Positions 1 through 6,683 of a DNA stretch of 64,000 nucleotides are shown one piece after another. The notes beneath the pieces are model-generated. The model saw only the letters and a list, made by a program, of their open reading frames with translations, did not search any database and had not been told where the DNA came from. The DNA comes from Bin52 sp965213935 (GTDB taxonomy: Bacteria > Pseudomonadota > Alphaproteobacteria > Thalassobaculales > Thalassobaculaceae). The stretch's first letter is position 1. Each line of letters begins with the position of its first letter. The position numbers and the translations under genes were made by a program. The stretch covers positions 248,001 to 312,000 of the forward strand of contig CBDCAO010000011.1 in NCBI GenBank assembly GCA_965213935.1, written 5' to 3'.

Positions 1-284
1 GTGCGCGAGCCCTGGCCCATTTCCGAGCGGTGTGCCACCAGGGTCACGGTGCCGTCGGCATCGATGGAGACGAAAATGTGCGGGTCATAGCGCAAACCGT
101 GCGGCATGCTGTTGCCGCCGGTCTCGTAGCGCTCGAACGCACGGGCCTCGGACGCAACCGCTGCGATCGCGAACACGGCAGCGGAACCCTGCAGGAAACT
201 GCGACGCGAAACCTTGGATAGTGCGAGACCGGCCGTCTTGCCGACCGGTCCACGCAGAACAGCCTGTTCAATCGTGTGCAACAT
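1..284 (-). CDS. Molybdopterin-binding large subunit, aldehyde/isoquinoline oxidoreductase family (5' part only)
   Basis: Start of the large molybdenum-cofactor subunit of a xanthine dehydrogenase-family enzyme of the isoquinoline 1-oxidoreductase type. The gene runs off the left edge after about 94 codons. Residues 26-36 read SRRSFLQGSAA, a twin-arginine signal, followed by a hydrophobic stretch and an ARA site near 47-49, so the mature enzyme should be periplasmic. The last visible segment (VSIDADGTVTL, then GQGSR) matches the family's N-terminal domain. The gene starts 3 bases after the stop of the [2Fe-2S] subunit gene, the usual order for this heterodimer, with GGGAGC about 7 bases before the ATG. 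The substrate is unknown, and the catalytic domains lie outside the window. Confidence 0.85.
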   Translation of the reverse strand, partial: MLHTIEQAVLRGPVGKTAGLALSKVSRRSFLQGSAAVFAIAAVASEARAFERYETGGNSMPHGLRYDPHIFVSIDADGTVTLVAHRSEMGQGSR

Positions 285-287
285 GGT

Positions 288-740
288 TCATGCTCCCGTC
301 GCCGCGAGCCGCACCGCCGCCACGATCCGCTCGTAGCAGCCGCACCGGCAGATGTTGCCCGCCATGCTTTCGAGGATCTGCTCGTCGGTCGGGTTCGGTG
401 TCTCGCTCAGCAGGCTCGCGGCCTGCATGATCTGTCCAGCCTGGCAGAATCCGCACTGCGGCACGTTGGCCTGGCGCCACGCGACCTGCACCGGGTGATT
501 TCCGTCCGCGTCAAGGCCCTCGATGGTGGTGACCTCCTTGCCCGCGACCTCCTCGAGCGTGGCCTGGCACGAGCGGACCGAAACGCCGTCGACCAGCACC
601 GTGCAGGCGCCGCACAGCCCGGTTCCGCAGCCGTACTTGGTTCCCGTCAGGCCCGCGAGATCGCGGATGCCCCACAGCAGACTGGTGTCATCCGAGCCGT
701 CCAGGGCCCGGTCTTCACCGTTGATACGTACATTCGCCAT
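288..740 (-). CDS. [2Fe-2S] subunit of a molybdenum aldehyde/isoquinoline-type oxidoreductase
   Basis: Small electron-transfer subunit, 150 residues, the normal length for the family. The N-terminal plant-type ferredoxin domain carries C38, C43, C46 and C58 (motif CGTGLCGACTV). The C-terminal all-helical domain carries the second cluster through C96, C99 (CGFC), C131 and C133 (CRCGC). It passes electrons from the molybdenum site of the downstream subunit to an acceptor, often a cytochrome in periplasmic members. The ATG at 740 was chosen because GGGAGA sits just upstream; an open frame continues further up but without family similarity. It has no signal of its own, so it presumably travels to the periplasm bound to the Tat-targeted large subunit. 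Confidence 0.93.
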   Translation of the reverse strand: MANVRINGEDRALDGSDDTSLLWGIRDLAGLTGTKYGCGTGLCGACTVLVDGVSVRSCQATLEEVAGKEVTTIEGLDADGNHPVQVAWRQANVPQCGFCQAGQIMQAASLLSETPNPTDEQILESMAGNICRCGCYERIVAAVRLAATGA

Positions 741-786
741 CGATCTCTCCCTGATCTCCCGCGCAGGTGTCGCGGCCCGGTTGTCG

Positions 787-1293
787 TCAGTCGTCGTCGT
801 CATCGAAACCGGTTCGAACCACCAGCCCGATGCGATAGACGCCCTTGCGCTTGCCGACGAGAAACACCGACGTCGGCAGCTGGCCGCTTGCATTGATCGG
901 TTCCTCGTCGAAGATCACCCGTACCGCGTGGGTCATCTCCATGTTCGGAACCAGCTTTCCGGTTGCGATCAGGGCATCCATCCCGTCTTCGGGAAACGTC
1001 TCCCAGGACATGCTCTTGATCTTCCGACCGAGGTTTCGGTTCAGGTGAAACCGGACCACCCTCTTCTTGATCTTGCCCGCATCCTTCCACAGCACGATGC
1101 GCTTGAGGATGTCGTAGTCACGCGTCTCGATGGCCAGACGGATCTGGCTCATGAGCTCGTCGTTCGTCCGCGGCAGCTCGGCTGCCGCGGACGCCGACCA
1201 CATGAAGCAGAGCGCGCCGAGGGCAATCAGCCCCCGGCGTACTCCGGGACACGGTCCCGCACCAGGCACGGCACGATGCGTGCGCGCCGGCAT
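787..1293 (-). CDS. Small secreted protein of unknown function
   Basis: Predicted 168-residue exported protein. A basic N-terminus is followed by a hydrophobic stretch (about residues 20-36) and an SAAAE-type cleavage region; the rest is soluble, with a strongly acidic tail (DDDDD) at the C-terminus. I recognise no family. A GTG at 1299, overlapping the stop of the upstream PQQ dehydrogenase gene, is an alternative start two codons earlier; this tight junction implies one transcript. A periplasmic accessory role for the dehydrogenase is possible from position alone, but nothing in the sequence shows it. Confidence 0.7.
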   Translation of the reverse strand: MPARTHRAVPGAGPCPGVRRGLIALGALCFMWSASAAAELPRTNDELMSQIRLAIETRDYDILKRIVLWKDAGKIKKRVVRFHLNRNLGRKIKSMSWETFPEDGMDALIATGKLVPNMEMTHAVRVIFDEEPINASGQLPTSVFLVGKRKGVYRIGLVVRTGFDDDDD

Positions 1294-1295
1294 GC

Positions 1296-3035
1296 TCACT
1301 TCTTCAGCGCAAACACCCAGATCACGCCGCCCTGCGGCACATCCGGGATCCGGCCTGCCGGGAGCATGTCCTTGAGCAGGCCCTGCATGCGTTCGGCATC
1401 AACACCCCAGCCCGACTGGACGGCGACATACTGGGTGCCGCCAACCTCGTAGGATGCGGGTGCCGCAGTCACGCCCGAGTTGGTCGGGTATTCCCACAGC
1501 ATTTCACCGGTTGTGGCGTTGAACGCGCGGAACATGCGGTCGTTGGTACCGCCGGTGAACAGCAGGTTGCCGCCCGTGGACAGGATCGGCCCCCAGTAGG
1601 GCGTGTCGTTGAAGTCGTGGCTCCACACCATCTTGCCGGCGTTCATGTCCCAGGCCTGCAACTGGCCGATCGGGACCGGCTTGGACGGATCGACGCTGTC
1701 GTGGAAGCGCAGCGACGCCAGGATCACGTCGATCGGAATGCCGATGTAGAGCTCGCCCGAAACCCGTTCGCCGATCGGCACACCGCCGAGCTCGGAGCAC
1801 AGGTTCTCGTGTGCCGGGATGTACAGCAGTCCGGTGTCCGGGCTGTAGGCCTCCGGCACCCAGTCCTTGCCACCCCACAGGCTCGGGCAGAATGTCACCG
1901 TCTTGTTGGTCCCCGGTGTCGCTGCCTCGTGGTAACTCGGCCGGCCGGTCTCCGGATCGACCGACTCGAAGACGTTCTGCTTCACGTACTTGTCGGCTGC
2001 CACGAACTTGATCGGGCCCTCGGTGCGTTCGAGCGTCCACAGGAATCCGTTTCGCCCGGCATGCACCAGGCCCTTGAACTTCCGCCCGTCACGTTCGATC
2101 GGCATCAGGATCGGGGCTGAAACCTCATCCCAGTCCCAGGCATCGTTCCAGTGGTACTGGAAGTGCCCCTCGATGGAGCCGGTCTGGATGTCGAGCGCCA
2201 TCACCGAGGTGGTGTAGAGGTTGTCGCCCGGACGGGTATCGGGCATCCAGGGGCCGCCGTTGCCGGTGCCCAGGAAGAGGATGCCGGTTTCCGCGTCGTA
2301 GTTGGGCTGCATCCACACCGACCCGCCGCCGGTCTTCCAGCTGTCACCCTTCCAGGTGTCACTGCCGAATTCGCCCGGCGCCGGGATGGTATAGGTCTTC
2401 CAGACCTCGGCTCCGGTCTCCGCATCGAGCGCCACGGCATAGCCCCGGATGCCGTACTCACCGCCGGACACGCCGGTGATGATCCGGCCTTCCGCCGCCA
2501 GCAGTGACAGTGTTGAGTAATAGCCGTCGGTATAGTCACCGACGAGCACGTCCCACACCACCTCGCCGGTCTTGGCGTCGAGCGCCACCACGCCGGAGTC
2601 AACCGTCGACATGTAGACCTTGTCGCCGTACAGCGCGACGCCGCGGTTGGTCGGATGAAGCTGGAACAGATCTTCCGGCAGCTGGCGCACGTAGCGCCAG
2701 ATCTCGGTGCCGGTCACGGCATCGAGCGCGAGCACCTGGTTCTGCGGTGTAGAGACATACATCACGCCGTCGTTGACCATCGGCGGTGACTGGTGACCCT
2801 CGGTTACACCGGTGGAGTACGCCCACACCGGGACCAGGTCCTTGACGTTGTCGACGTTGATCTGGTCAAGCGTCGAGTGGCCCCAGCCCTCGTAGTTGCC
2901 GCGCCACATCAACCAGTTGTGCGGTTCCGGGTTTTGCAGCCTCTCGTCGGTAACGACGTTGTACTGCTGGGCCATGGCACTTGCCGCAAGCCCGAGGCCC
3001 GCGGCAATCGCTGCCCCTGCTAAGAGTATACGCAT
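1296..3035 (-). CDS. PQQ-dependent alcohol dehydrogenase (quinoprotein), lanthanide-type active site
   Basis: Periplasmic quinoprotein of 579 residues that oxidises an alcohol with pyrroloquinoline quinone. Residues 1-22 are a Sec signal ending AMA. The repeated tryptophan-docking blades of the eight-bladed propeller are visible (for example TGEVVWD near 156-162 and TGAEVW near 207-212). A metal-site Glu lies in SGGEYG (E193), and the catalytic Asp region reads WDWDEVS with D301 and D303. The extra Asp two residues after the catalytic one is the signature of lanthanide-dependent members (XoxF, PedH). The vicinal Cys pair usual in alcohol dehydrogenases is absent; that segment reads LFQLHPTNRG. 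There is no CxxCH haem domain, so an external acceptor is needed. The ATG at 3035 follows GGAGGAAG. Confidence 0.93.
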   Translation of the reverse strand: MRILLAGAAIAAGLGLAASAMAQQYNVVTDERLQNPEPHNWLMWRGNYEGWGHSTLDQINVDNVKDLVPVWAYSTGVTEGHQSPPMVNDGVMYVSTPQNQVLALDAVTGTEIWRYVRQLPEDLFQLHPTNRGVALYGDKVYMSTVDSGVVALDAKTGEVVWDVLVGDYTDGYYSTLSLLAAEGRIITGVSGGEYGIRGYAVALDAETGAEVWKTYTIPAPGEFGSDTWKGDSWKTGGGSVWMQPNYDAETGILFLGTGNGGPWMPDTRPGDNLYTTSVMALDIQTGSIEGHFQYHWNDAWDWDEVSAPILMPIERDGRKFKGLVHAGRNGFLWTLERTEGPIKFVAADKYVKQNVFESVDPETGRPSYHEAATPGTNKTVTFCPSLWGGKDWVPEAYSPDTGLLYIPAHENLCSELGGVPIGERVSGELYIGIPIDVILASLRFHDSVDPSKPVPIGQLQAWDMNAGKMVWSHDFNDTPYWGPILSTGGNLLFTGGTNDRMFRAFNATTGEMLWEYPTNSGVTAAPASYEVGGTQYVAVQSGWGVDAERMQGLLKDMLPAGRIPDVPQGGVIWVFALKK

Positions 3036-3067
3036 CAGTGTTCTTCCTCCCTCCAATCGAAGAAACG

Positions 3068-3670
3068 CTACTTCCGGGCCGGACCGGGTCTGCCGGTAAA
3101 CCCGTCGGTTGCGACAACGAACCCGTCCGCATCAAGTTCCAGCGGAACCATGGGCAGCCCCCTGCGTGCAGGTCCCCGCTTGATTCGGCCCGTCTCGAGC
3201 GCTGCGAACTGCGAAAGATGGCAGTGACAGCGCAGGTATTGCTTGTCCGGAATCCACGACTTGATCGTGCAGGCACGGTGGGTGCACAGGGCCGAATAGG
3301 CCAGCACTCCCTCGACGCTTCGTTCGCGCGTCTTCTTGCTCATCGCAGCGGTGTCGAGCCTGAGCAGCAACAACCGGTTCAGCCGGTTGCGCCGGCGCAG
3401 GACACCGCTCGCCGGTTCGAGCGGGAACGCCTCGACAGGGCGGGCACCGACTTCCAGCAATTCCGGACGCACAAGCTGCTTGTTGATCGCGCCGGTCACG
3501 GCCTGGAACCGGTCTCCGGGCTGAACAAACTGCCTCTCGGGCGGTCGTTGCGCCGCATTGGCGTCGTCGGCCAGTACTCCGGTCATCGTGGTCGCCGCGA
3601 ATGCGGCGCCGCCGATCACGACATCGCGGCGCTCGAGCCGCCAACAGTCACAGTCCTTGCACCGACTCAT
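3068..3670 (-). CDS. Tat-exported Rieske [2Fe-2S] protein
   Basis: Rieske iron-sulfur protein of 200 residues. The N-terminus holds a twin-arginine signal (ERRDVVIGGAAFA, residues 14-26). Cluster ligands are C129 and H131 (CTHRAC) and C148 and H151 (CHCHLSQF), with C134 and C150 placed for the disulfide seen in bc1-type Rieske proteins. Unlike PetA it has a long segment (about 45-115) between signal and Rieske fold and no cytochrome b neighbour. It lies 32 bases upstream of the PQQ dehydrogenase gene, so it is probably co-expressed and may take part in electron transfer from a periplasmic dehydrogenase; that role is inference. The ATG at 3670 was chosen for the Tat motif and an upstream AAGGAGA. 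Confidence 0.88.
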   Translation of the reverse strand: MSRCKDCDCWRLERRDVVIGGAAFAATTMTGVLADDANAAQRPPERQFVQPGDRFQAVTGAINKQLVRPELLEVGARPVEAFPLEPASGVLRRRNRLNRLLLLRLDTAAMSKKTRERSVEGVLAYSALCTHRACTIKSWIPDKQYLRCHCHLSQFAALETGRIKRGPARRGLPMVPLELDADGFVVATDGFTGRPGPARK

Positions 3671-4334
3671 TCCTAATCCAGTCTCCTTGAGCGCTCCGCC
3701 ACCGGGCCTGTCGGCTGGATTGCGAGACCGACACGCCAAGACACGGTGCATGCTACAGACTGCCAAGGACTGGTCAAGCGCCATCGGGCAGAATGAACGG
3801 GGAACCGGCATCCTGTCTGTGATCGACTGCCATGTTCCGGACGGAACATGGTATTCGGACCTGCCGCCCGAATGCCGCTCGCGGTGACGCCACGGGCGCG
3901 GAGCGCTCGCGGGAGGCGAGCATGCGTCCCAGCTACAGGCGGAGCGGAAGGGGTGGGCCGTCTGCCTCGAGGAGCCCCGGTCGAATGAGCATGTGATCCT
4001 GCAACCCTTGCACGACGCCTCGGCAGAGAGCCCGTTTCCAGGGGTGCTCGATCGACCGTTCGTGCCGCAGACTCGCGGGCCTTGAGGTCCGCCTCGGCGC
4101 CGGCGTGCTCGCGCGGCTCCAGGTCCTCGAAAGAGATCGAGGCGTCGTCTCCCTCGACCGCCAGGTCGCCCAGGCTCTTGATCCCGGCGCAGGCGGGCGC
4201 CTCGTGTGCATCCTGCTCAGCCTGCATCCGCTGCTGCAGTGGTGTGAGCGGCGTGTCACCCTGCTCGTGCGCGACGAACTCAATGATGCATTGATCTGTT
4301 GGCAGGGCTCGCCTCACGCCCCGGATGTGTTGCC
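3671..4334. other. Intergenic stretch without a supported gene
   Basis: Between the Rieske gene and the transposase remnant I see no reading frame with a recognisable family or credible start. On the minus strand about 4100-4310 has a protein-like composition (acidic, few Arg-rich runs) and could be a worn fragment, but it matches nothing I know and loses coding character below 4090. The promoter of the minus-strand redox operon should lie near 3690-3900. Confidence 0.4.
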
Positions 4335-4625
4335 ATGTACACAGACATCGTCCCCAACCGGTCCTCCCCGCCCGCCGTCCTCCTGCGCGAGGGATGGCGC
4401 GAGAACGGAAGGATCAGGAAGCGGACCATCGCCAACCTCTCCTCCTGGCCCATGGAAAAGGTCGAGACCCTGCGGCGTCTCCTCAGGAACGAACCCCTCG
4501 TCGGCCGCCACGTCGCCTTCGACATCATCCGCAAGGACTGGCCGCACGCTCTGCGGCCACTGCCTGTGGAGGGCCGCGCTCTGGCGCTGCCGCCGCCCGC
4601 TTGCGGGTCGGAACCGGCCGCGTGA
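4335..4625 (+). pseudogene. N-terminal remnant of an IS1634-type (IS4 superfamily) transposase
   Basis: About 65 codons match the start of IS1634-type transposases: MYTDIVPNRSSPPAVLLREG, then KRTIANLSSWP and EALRR-like residues (VETLRRLLRNE). After roughly codon 65 similarity fades into FDIIRKDWPH and then random sequence, and the frame stops at 4625. The rest of the enzyme, including all catalytic DDE residues, is missing and no terminal repeats are evident. It is a relic that cannot transpose. The 210 bases from here to the next gene at 4840 hold no feature I can identify. Confidence 0.75.
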
Positions 4626-4839
4626 AACGGGACGCCGCGAAGCAGGAACCGGACAGGCTGCTCAGCTTCACACGGGGAATGCCAGCTTTGCGAAGGTTCC
4701 GGAGAGTGGCGAAGATCGACGCCATCGTCCGCGTTGCCGCGAACGTCCGGCCTGCAGCGGACGGGATCGGACTGTACTTTGCGGGCGGGTTTCGCTACCG
4801 ATTCCGTGATCACACCCCGGAACGCGAAGGAGTGCCCGG

Positions 4840-5469
4840 ATGTCCGCTGCCGCCCCGCTCGAACACGTGGCAAGCATGGAGGAACTCGAGTCGCTCTACG
4901 GCACGCCGTCGCAGGCAGCCATGGTCAAGGAGATCGACTACGTTTCCGATCACTACCGTCAGTTCATCGAGGCGGCCCCGTTCGTGGTCATGGCTACCTC
5001 GGGACCGGAGGGGCTGGACTGTTCGCCGCGCGGCGATCCGCCGGGTTTCGTGCGGGTACACGATCGCAGGACGGTCATGATGCCGGACCGGCGCGGCAAC
5101 AACCGGCTCGACAGCCTGCGCAACCTGGTCCGTGATCCGAGGATCTCGCTGCTGTTCCTGATCCCCGGGGTCGGCGAAACCCTGCGGATCAACGGTACCG
5201 CGGTGCTTGCGACCGACCGGGAGTTGCGCCAGAGCTTCGCGCACCGCGACGCCTTGCCGGCCACCGTGATCGTGACCACGGTCGAGCGCATCTACTACCA
5301 GTGCCCCAAGGCGCTGGTCCGCTCGCGGCTGTGGTCGGACGATGCCCGGATCCCGCGCGATTGCCTGCCCACGTCCGGACAGATCCAGAGGGCGCTGGTG
5401 GGCGGGGACTTCGATGCCGAGGCCTACGACCGCGCCTATCCCGCCCGGCTGGCGCAGACCCTGTACTGA
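4840..5469 (+). CDS. Pyridoxamine 5'-phosphate oxidase-like FMN flavoprotein
   Basis: A 209-residue split-barrel flavoprotein of the PPOX superfamily, closest in appearance to the MSMEG_1061-type subfamily. Diagnostic segments are FVVMATSGPEGLDCSPRGDP near residues 48-67 and MMPDRRGNNRLDSLRNL near 79-95, followed by a strand-rich core (ISLLFLIPGVGETLRINGTA). Members bind FMN or F420 and reduce or oxidise small molecules; pyridoxamine phosphate is not implied as substrate. AAGGAG lies 9 bases before the ATG. It is a single gene facing the convergent NIPSNAP gene, and I see no functional link to either side. Confidence 0.85.
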   Translation: MSAAAPLEHVASMEELESLYGTPSQAAMVKEIDYVSDHYRQFIEAAPFVVMATSGPEGLDCSPRGDPPGFVRVHDRRTVMMPDRRGNNRLDSLRNLVRDPRISLLFLIPGVGETLRINGTAVLATDRELRQSFAHRDALPATVIVTTVERIYYQCPKALVRSRLWSDDARIPRDCLPTSGQIQRALVGGDFDAEAYDRAYPARLAQTLY

Positions 5470-5478
5470 CGACCCCGG

Positions 5479-5802
5479 TTACTGCACGGTCGAGCGGGAA
5501 GTCGGAACGATCCGCTGTACCTTGATCACCTCGCGGTCGATGAACTCACCGACCTGCGGCGCGATCTCGTTCTTCCAGGTATCGCTCTCGTAGACGGCGG
5601 CATACAGCGCCTCGCGCTGCGCCTCGCTCTCGAACCGGCGCAGCCAGACGTAGACGCTGTCGTCGGTCTCGCCGCGGAAACTGCCGCAGATCACCATGCC
5701 CTGGGCGATCTGGAACGGGATGATGCTGCCCTCCATCAGGTCGAGCCACTGCTCCATCCTGCCCGGCCGGACGGTGTACTGTCGCAGTTCGTAGAATGCC
5801 AT
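5479..5802 (-). CDS. NIPSNAP-family protein
   Basis: A 107-residue ferredoxin-like alpha/beta protein of the NIPSNAP family, dimeric dabb-type barrels of mostly unknown function that often sit with catabolic enzymes. It begins MAFYELRQYTVRPGRMEQWL, the family's typical first strand and helix, and later has VYVWLRRFES, the usual central strand. The ATG at 5802 was chosen for this match; longer in-frame sequence upstream has no similarity. It follows the SDR gene on the same strand after about 76 bases and may share its transcript. Confidence 0.88.
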   Translation of the reverse strand: MAFYELRQYTVRPGRMEQWLDLMEGSIIPFQIAQGMVICGSFRGETDDSVYVWLRRFESEAQREALYAAVYESDTWKNEIAPQVGEFIDREVIKVQRIVPTSRSTVQ

Positions 5803-5878
5803 GACTTCCGGTCTCCGCCTCTGGTGATGCCCGGCACCGCGCCGGCACGCCACAAGCCTACCCGGATCCCGGTCGAGT

Positions 5879-6682
5879 TCAACCTGTCCGCGACTCCTCG
5901 ATGTCGGCCGCGTCCGCCGCGGCGCCGTAGGCGATGTAACCTCCATCGACAGGGATCACCGCGCCGGTCACGTAGCTCGCCAGCGGTGAGGCCAGGAAGA
6001 CCATGAGATCGGCTACCTCGCCGGGTTCGCCCATCCGCCCCATCGGGGTGCGGCGTCGGATCCGCGTTTCGTCGACCTTCCCGGCCTCGATCAGGGTCTG
6101 GGCCATGGGGGTGCGGATGTAGCCGGGCGCCACGGCGTTGACCCTGACACCCTGCTGGGCCCACTCGCCCGCGAGCGCCCGGGTCAGCCCGGCAACCCCG
6201 TGCTTGGACGCGGTATAGGCGTTTCGACGTGGAAGTCCCGCAAGTCCCGCAATCGAGCTGATATTCACGATCGCCCCGCCGCCCGCGGCCATCATCTCCG
6301 GAGCGACGGCCCGGCAGGTGAGGTATGTTCCGGTCAGGTTGATGTCGATGATGCGCTGCCAATGCTCGATCGTCTGCCCGGCGGTCGGCGAGAAGCTGTC
6401 GGACACCCCGGCACAATTGACCAGGACGTCGATGCGTCCAAGCCCGGCACGGGCGGTCGCGACCAGTGCGGCGACCTCATCGGGCTGCGAGACGTCGCCG
6501 GGGGCGGCGACGTGACGGTTGCCGAGCGTGCGGACCACCTCGCCGGTCTGCTCCGGGTCGAGGTCGCAGACAGCAACGGCAGCACCCCGCGCCGCGAAGG
6601 CGTCGACCGTGGCGCGCCCGATGCCGCTCGCACCGCCGGTCACCAGCACGCCGGTACCCGAGAAGTCCAGACCGTCTGCCAT
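5879..6682 (-). CDS. Short-chain dehydrogenase/reductase (SDR)
   Basis: Classical SDR of 267 residues. It has the NAD(P)-binding TGGASGIGRA motif near residues 14-23, an acidic CDLD after the second strand (favouring NAD), the NCAG motif, and the YTASK catalytic Tyr-Lys pair near 156-160. The C-terminal IPVDGGYIA ends the substrate loop region. It probably oxidises a secondary alcohol or reduces a ketone; the substrate cannot be told. The ATG at 6682 has a strong GGAGGTG six bases upstream and sits immediately after the stop of the BisC-like gene, so the two are translationally close and likely one operon. Confidence 0.92.
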   Translation of the reverse strand: MADGLDFSGTGVLVTGGASGIGRATVDAFAARGAAVAVCDLDPEQTGEVVRTLGNRHVAAPGDVSQPDEVAALVATARAGLGRIDVLVNCAGVSDSFSPTAGQTIEHWQRIIDINLTGTYLTCRAVAPEMMAAGGGAIVNISSIAGLAGLPRRNAYTASKHGVAGLTRALAGEWAQQGVRVNAVAPGYIRTPMAQTLIEAGKVDETRIRRRTPMGRMGEPGEVADLMVFLASPLASYVTGAVIPVDGGYIAYGAAADAADIEESRTG

Positions 6683-6683
6683 G

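Noticed and set aside
3933..4317. Possible minus-strand gene between the Rieske gene and the IS1634 remnant
   Set aside because: A stretch of about 70 codons looks protein-like but has no recognisable family, no ribosome site and decays into Arg-rich sequence.
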